The translations under genes and the position numbers were made by a program. The notes beneath the pieces are model-generated. The model did no database searches. It was not told the origin of the DNA and saw nothing but the letters and a program-made list of their open reading frames with translations. From Erythroxylum novogranatense (lineage: Eukaryota > Streptophyta > Magnoliopsida > Malpighiales > Erythroxylaceae), in contig CM057228.1 of assembly GCA_029891385.1 (NCBI GenBank), positions 62,192,523 through 62,256,522 of the forward strand: a stretch of DNA of 64,000 nt, written 5' to 3'. Position 1 is the first letter of the stretch. Each line of letters begins with the position of its first letter. Shown in pieces: positions 59,071 through 64,000 of this stretch.

Positions 59071-62000
59071 CTGAAATTTTCTACAGCTCTAGATTCTATC
59101 CTTAGGCGTGCCCACGCCTAATCTTTGAATCTCGCCTTCGCTTATAACTTTTTTGTTTGACATCCGATTGAGTTGATTCTCGAAGCGTTGGATTCCTAAG
59201 ACAATTAATTTTTTTTTCTTGAAGAATTATGATTTTTAGGAGATTAAATGGAAAGAGATTGATTGAACCAAAGTAAGAGATTTGGTTATAGGTTATAAGT
59301 TGGATAATTTTCTGAACATGGTTCAGTATTTTGCGAAATTCGGGAGATGTACAACTCTGATTGAGTTGATTCTTAAGGAGAAATAAATTTAAGATATACG
59401 GCTACAACTCTTGTGAAGGGATCGAAATTTAATTTCATCCCTAAGATTGTCAATTTTCTGGAATTAAGTTAGCGTAATGTTCAGTCTCAGATTTTTCGCA
59501 GGTCCGATAGTATGTCGGCTATAACTTCTTCGTTTCAGATTCGAATTGAGCGCGGTTGGTGGCGTTGGATTTGTATGATTGAGAGGAACAATTTTTAAGA
59601 AGAAAGTTTGTCCAAATTATTTCTTTTAGATGCTTGAAACAGGACGTAAGCTATCAGATTTTGAAAATCCTGTGCAGGGGCAAACATGAAAATAGGCCAA
59701 TAAGTGAGAGCAAAATGGTCATTTACCCTCCATTTTTAATGACATGGCAAAACTAACCTATGGCTGTCGTATAATGCTTCTGGTCCACAAAATAAGAGAA
59801 GAAAATGAAGAGAAAAGAAGAAGAAACGTTGGAGAAGAGAAGAGAGAAGAAATGGTCGGCCATGAAGAAGAAGGAGGAGAAAAGAGAAGATAGGGTGGAG
59901 TTCGAAATTTTACAAGCTTTCAAGGATGATTTCAAGTTGTTTTTAAAGAGAAAGGATGGAAAAGAAGGAAAGCTTGTCTTGGAGCTAAAAAATAACGAAA
60001 ATGGTGGAGAAAATGGTAAATGAGACAAAGTTCAAGTTTTGAATTTTTGATGAGTTTGTTGGTTGGTTTAGCTTAAGATGGTTATGGATTGAGTTTTCGT
60101 AAGGTTAATTGAAGAGAATAGGTTATGATTATGTTTAATTTTGGATTAATTGTGAATTGGGGCTTATGCCCAAATTTGTGAATTGGGGTTTTTGTAAATT
60201 GATGCTTTAGATAGCTTGAATTAATGATGAATTTGAGATTTTTTTAAGTCAATTTTGATGTTTATGCCTTAAGTGAGGTTTAATTTGAAAAATGATAAAT
60301 TGGGGGTTTAGGCCAATTGTGGAAATTGGGGATTTTTTGAAATTGTTGGATTAAGATGGCTTGAAATATGATGAGTTTGTGAAATATAATAACAATTTTG
60401 AAGAAATTGTGATTTATGATATTGAATTTGAATAATTCGGTTTAGGTCAAATTGGAAATTTAGGAAATTTAGAAATTTATGATTTAAATATCTTGGAATT
60501 AGTATGAATTGATGAGTTATGACATCAATTTTAAGGATTAAGTTATTTATGAGGTTGAATTTTGATGAAATTGCTTTAGAGAATGTTAAATTGGAAGAAC
60601 AAAGGATGCTTTGGTCAAATTGATGATCGGGACGAGGTCCTTGCATCATTTCGAGGTGGGTAGTATGTTTATTTATTGAATTTTAAGCATAAGCATGTGA
60701 GATTGAGAAATGCTTTAAAAAAATTAAATTATGGTTTATGAAAATGTTTGAAAAATTGTTTCGAAATAAATGTTACGAAAATGCAGGTTGCTTTATATGA
60801 ACGATTTGAAAAGTGAAATTGAAAAAGGTTGAATTTGTAATTGAAAGAAATAGCTGCATACATTGTTGTGATTTTGATTGCTGTGTGATGTAAATTCGTG
60901 AGTTAGATTGCATATGATTTGTTACATGATTTGATGCGACTTGTGATTGTATTATAAGAAATGTTGAAAAGTAAGATTTTCGAAAAGTGCCTTCGGGCAA
61001 TCCGATTTTTCATTTTCGATATATGTTATGTGGGTTTGGTAGGTCCCTTGTGAGTCAGTGCACTGTCTCTATTCATTTAAAGCCTTCTCCCAGCTGCCCG
61101 CTAGTGGCGTTAGAGCTCCGATTTCGGACTCCCTTCACGACTACACTGGACCGCTATGCGGAAAAGTGTAGTATGTTCGCTCACTACGCATGTGATCGCT
61201 ATGCGGAATGTGCGAAGACGCTCTGCTTGGACCAAACCAGACCATTTGTTGTGTTTCGTGTGTTTTGTTCTGTTAATAAGTGTGTTGCATTGCATCATTT
61301 TTACAAACAAAATGTGAAAAATTTTGAGAAATAAATTATGGTGGTTTTTCAACTGAAAAGCGATTGCAATTGTTTTGGCAATATTTTGAAAAGTGTGAAA
61401 AATACGAGGTTTGCCAAATTTCTAATGTGAAATTTCGGAAGTAAATGGTAAAGTTTTTCCAAATATGTTTTCGCTTATTTTTCAATTTATAAATATATTA
61501 TCTACGAGCTTCCGAGCTCACCCCCCCTTTCATCCCCATCTCCAGGTATTCGAGCAGGAGATCGAATGAAAGATGGTCAAGACGTCAATTTCGATACTTG
61601 TATAAGTTAGATTTTGAGTAATTTGGATTTTAGTATGGATATGTATTCGTTTTTGTTCAGAGTGTATCTTATGTATTTTGGGCTTGGAATGCCATTAAGT
61701 GTGTTGTGTAAGTCATTCTAAGAATGTTTTATGAGTTCTGCACATGCGTATTTAAGAAAGTTATGGAAGAGATTTAAGTATAACGTATTCGATTTCTGGG
61801 ATTTGTGTCAATTATTAATGGTTAATTAGATTGAATTGTCATTTATGAATGATAGGGATTGTATATTGATTATAAATATGATGATTGTGATTTGGATATA
61901 GATAATGAGATTGTTGTGTTGACTAATTGAGAATTATGGAAGTATTAGGTACAGATGTGTGTTTCTTTGGTGTTTGGATTAGGAAGGGAGAGTCTGATGA

Positions 62001-62429
62001 TTTTGAGATGTGTTTGGGATTATGAAGTGTTTTGAACCCTTGTAGGTTTTGGGATAGGATAAATGCAGCCGTTATATACGCTTGAATTTTCGTTAGAAAA
62101 TAAATTAGAAAAGAAGAAAAATAAGATTTAGATGCTTAAAAGATGGAATTATGAGATTGGTATATATGTTAAGAAGTTCGTTATGATTTGAGTGAGATAG
62201 TTTGTTATGATCTGAGTGAGATTCTGAAATGAATAAATTTCCAAGAAAAAGGAAATTGTATGATTTGCATGAGTTTGAGTAAAAATGGTTATAAGAAAAA
62301 GAAAAAGAAAAAGAAAAAGAAAAAAAAGTATACCGGATTTTGGAACGTCTTAGGGTTTCCAACGCGATTATGTTCATCTATTTGTTGTTGTTCAATTACT
62401 TCGTTTGTATGTTTTGCATTCGATTCCGA

Positions 62430-62820
62430 TTTGCTTTTTCTTTGTTATCCGTTGTGTTAACTATCGATTCCGCTTCGCTTCGTTTTGCTTCGGTACTTTT
62501 GTATTTCGTTTCGCTTCAAAATCCGTTCGTTTGGTTCGATTGTTTTCTTCGACGTATATGTCTTCGGATGTCGGATCTGTTTCAGATTCAAAATTGATTC
62601 GTTCGTTCGCTTTGTATTTTCCGATTCGATTAGTTTCGTCTGATTTGTTTCTTTCGATTCCGCATTCGCTTTGCTTCTGCTTTGCTTCCACTTTCGTTTG
62701 TCGTTATCGAATTCAATTTATCCAATTTGAATTCGCCTCGTTCTTCGATTTGCTTCCGCTTTCACTTTAGTCTGTTTCCGTGCTTCTAGTTCGGTTGGGA
62801 TCCGGTTCTCGGATCGGGTC
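62430..62820 (+). repeat. TTCG-rich, A-poor tract at the end of the G LTR
   Basis: Dozens of TTCG, TTCCG and GCTTCG words in about 390 bp, immediately upstream of the LTR end. The strand is strongly pyrimidine rich and unusually rich in CpG. It makes spurious ORFs in several frames. Confidence 0.75.
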
Positions 62821-62826
62821 CCAACA

Positions 62827-63307
62827 TAGATGGTATCAGAGCCCAGTATTATGATCATATTTGGGCCATATGGTTAGTAAAAATGAATTTAGTGATTGTC
62901 TGAGTGAGGTTAAGAACTTTGATTGATTTTAGGTGTGTGTTAATGAACTTGAGATTTGAAGTTCATAATGGCGATTTGATTTTGTACATGCAATTATGAG
63001 ATGAGATGAAGGAAAGAAATATGTATGGAAGATCCATTAGTTAAATTGAAATGATTATGGTCCTTATTGGGTTTCTTAAACAATGGAACCGTGTGATTTG
63101 TGAAAATGTGTTAAGAAATGTTTGATTTGAGGAGATAGGCATTTGACACAAGAAGTGAATAAGTGCAAATAAGTTGAGAAATATGTGTGATCAAGGAAAA
63201 GTTATTGATTATGAGTTCTTGGAAAGCAATTAGATCAAAGAATGTGTTACTTGATGATTTACTACGTATAAATTTCGAGAACGAAATTCTTTTAAGAGGG
63301 GGAGAAA
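62827..63307 (+). mobile_element. Element G, minimal internal region (481 bp) with pol tail
   Basis: Between the primer site and the polypurine tract (AAGAGGGGGAGAAA at 63294-63307) no gag or pol domain fits. The last 120 bp, in the frame from 63187, end INFENEILLRGGEM, the C-terminal signature of chromovirus pol (NFEDEILL in B). So G is a deletion derivative of an autonomous chromovirus that kept the sequences needed in cis. Confidence 0.85.
62831..62842 (+). other. Primer binding site, tRNA-iMet (element G)
   Basis: TGGTATCAGAGC, an exact match to the family sequence, four bases after the LTR. Confidence 0.93.
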
Positions 63308-64000
63308 TGTTGGACCTCGAACTTTTGATAAAAATTAGAAATATTAAAATGAATATTAATGAGAAAGAAATTGGTGAGACAATTTATGATTTTAAAAAAA
63401 ATTTATGAGAAAAGAATTGTTTAGTTTTGAGGACTTTGATATTTGAATGAATTTATATGGATTATGAGAGGAAAGAGAATGAGTTAATTGAAATGGGAGT
63501 GGAAAATCAAGAAATAAAGAATGAAAGTGAGAGAATTTGAAAAATTAAGAAAATTGACTTTCGGAGATAGAAAGTTTGACTTGAGAGAGTTGACTTTTTG
63601 TTTGAGGTAAAATTTGAGAAAATTGTCTTCTGGAAACTTGTAGTTTATGTTAAGAGCTTTCTGTAGCCATAAAGTTTGATATTTTTCGATATCGGAAGTG
63701 AGAGTTATGATCAGTCAAAGTTCGCTTGAAGTTTGACTTTTTGAAGAAAAAAGTTGACTTTTTGATTTAGGTAAAATTTGAGAAAATGATTAACATGAAA
63801 ATTGTAGCCTCTGTCGAGAGCTTTTTGTGGACATAAAGTTTGCTATTTTTCGATGTCGGGATTGAGAGATAAGATTTTCAAAAGATATGCTTTGTTTTGA
63901 AAATGCTATTAAGTATAAATTTGTGTGTTCTATGCTTCGAGGCCACTCGTCGTATGGATTTAGTTTGAATTAGAGTAAGTGATATTCATGAAAGTTTTAG
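63308..64000 (+). mobile_element. Element G, 3' LTR, first 693 bp (cut by the window end)
   Basis: It starts TGTTGGACCTCGAAC and is collinear with 58126-58818 with few differences, mostly single substitutions (for example CTTTTGGAG against CTTTCGGAG). The two copies look recent compared with those of A or C. Confidence 0.93.

Larger units (their letters stand above)
58126..62826 (+). mobile_element. Element G, 5' LTR, 4.7 kb
   Basis: It starts TGTTGGACCCCGAAC and ends CGGGTCCCAACA, directly before an exact tRNA-iMet primer site. The same start recurs at 63308 after a polypurine tract. It carries four LTR modules (58430-59070), a palindrome (59102-59121), the conserved block (59146-59203), the 'cagctgcccgctagtggcg' word and a TTCG-rich tract before its end. 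ORFs at 60987-61334 and 62260-62770 lie in such biased tracts and show no domain. Confidence 0.92.

Noticed and set aside
60987..61334. 115-codon ORF in the LTR of G
   Set aside because: It covers LTR words shared with other LTRs (the 'cccgctagtggcg' block) and shows no family motif.
62260..62770. Overlapping ORFs of 66-121 codons rich in Phe, Arg and Ser
   Set aside because: They follow from the TTCG-rich tract; no domain, and they sit across the end of an LTR.

Overview
The window is plant nuclear heterochromatin, almost certainly from a seed plant. The signs are Ty3/gypsy chromoviruses of the Tekay/Del type with 3-5 kb LTRs, tRNA-iMet and tRNA-Asp primer sites, a Cassandra-like TRIM carrying 5S rDNA sequence, an RTE-type LINE, MITEs and long AT-rich microsatellites. 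I see no host gene, tRNA gene, rRNA gene or CRISPR array that I would defend. Nearly every long ORF is a piece of a retroelement polyprotein or an artefact of a tandem repeat. Species cannot be told from the sequence.

Layout. 1-1828: right-hand end of a minus-oriented LTR. 1840-4283: 5'-truncated RTE LINE. 4284-6260: AT-rich repeat X with inverted arms and microsatellites. 6261-8395: nothing recognised. 8396-9780: LTR-like DNA. 9781-10040 and 14364-14600: a decayed gag split by a complete solo LTR (10041-14363, TSD CTTAA). 14990-16330: second copy of repeat X. 16331-18856: nothing recognised.

From 18857 to the right edge the DNA is one nest. Element E (tRNA-Asp primed, Athila/Tat-like) begins at 18857. 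Element A (minus-strand chromovirus) landed in it at 21357. Into A went: B (another chromovirus, 28657-39434, TSD AGAAG, in gag); the compound C + 5S-TRIM (40743-49857, in the 5' LTR); D (50346-55914, TSD AGGAC, in the 5' LTR), itself holding a Harbinger-like MITE full of ATT repeats; a small hAT-like MITE (57008-57220); and F (57924). F was then hit by G (58126 to beyond the window), a non-autonomous element with 4.7 kb LTRs and only 481 bp inside.

Proteins. A and B encode gag, protease, RT, RNase H, integrase and chromodomain in the usual chromovirus order on the minus strand. A is dead (frameshifts, stops, FIDD changed to FIND). B keeps an intact integrase-chromodomain ORF of 371 codons, but its front half is full of small indels that often fall at CTG/CAG and look partly like consensus error. 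C and G keep only pol traces ending in the family-typical C-terminus.

Most interesting: (i) a junction suggesting that a chimeric C-TRIM cDNA integrated as one unit; (ii) a module repeated four times at 164-200 bp spacing in three different LTRs, followed by a slot holding a family-specific CpG palindrome or minisatellite; (iii) the CTG/CAG discrepancies within B; (iv) six TGACGTCA palindromes kept in one LTR of A and lost from the other.
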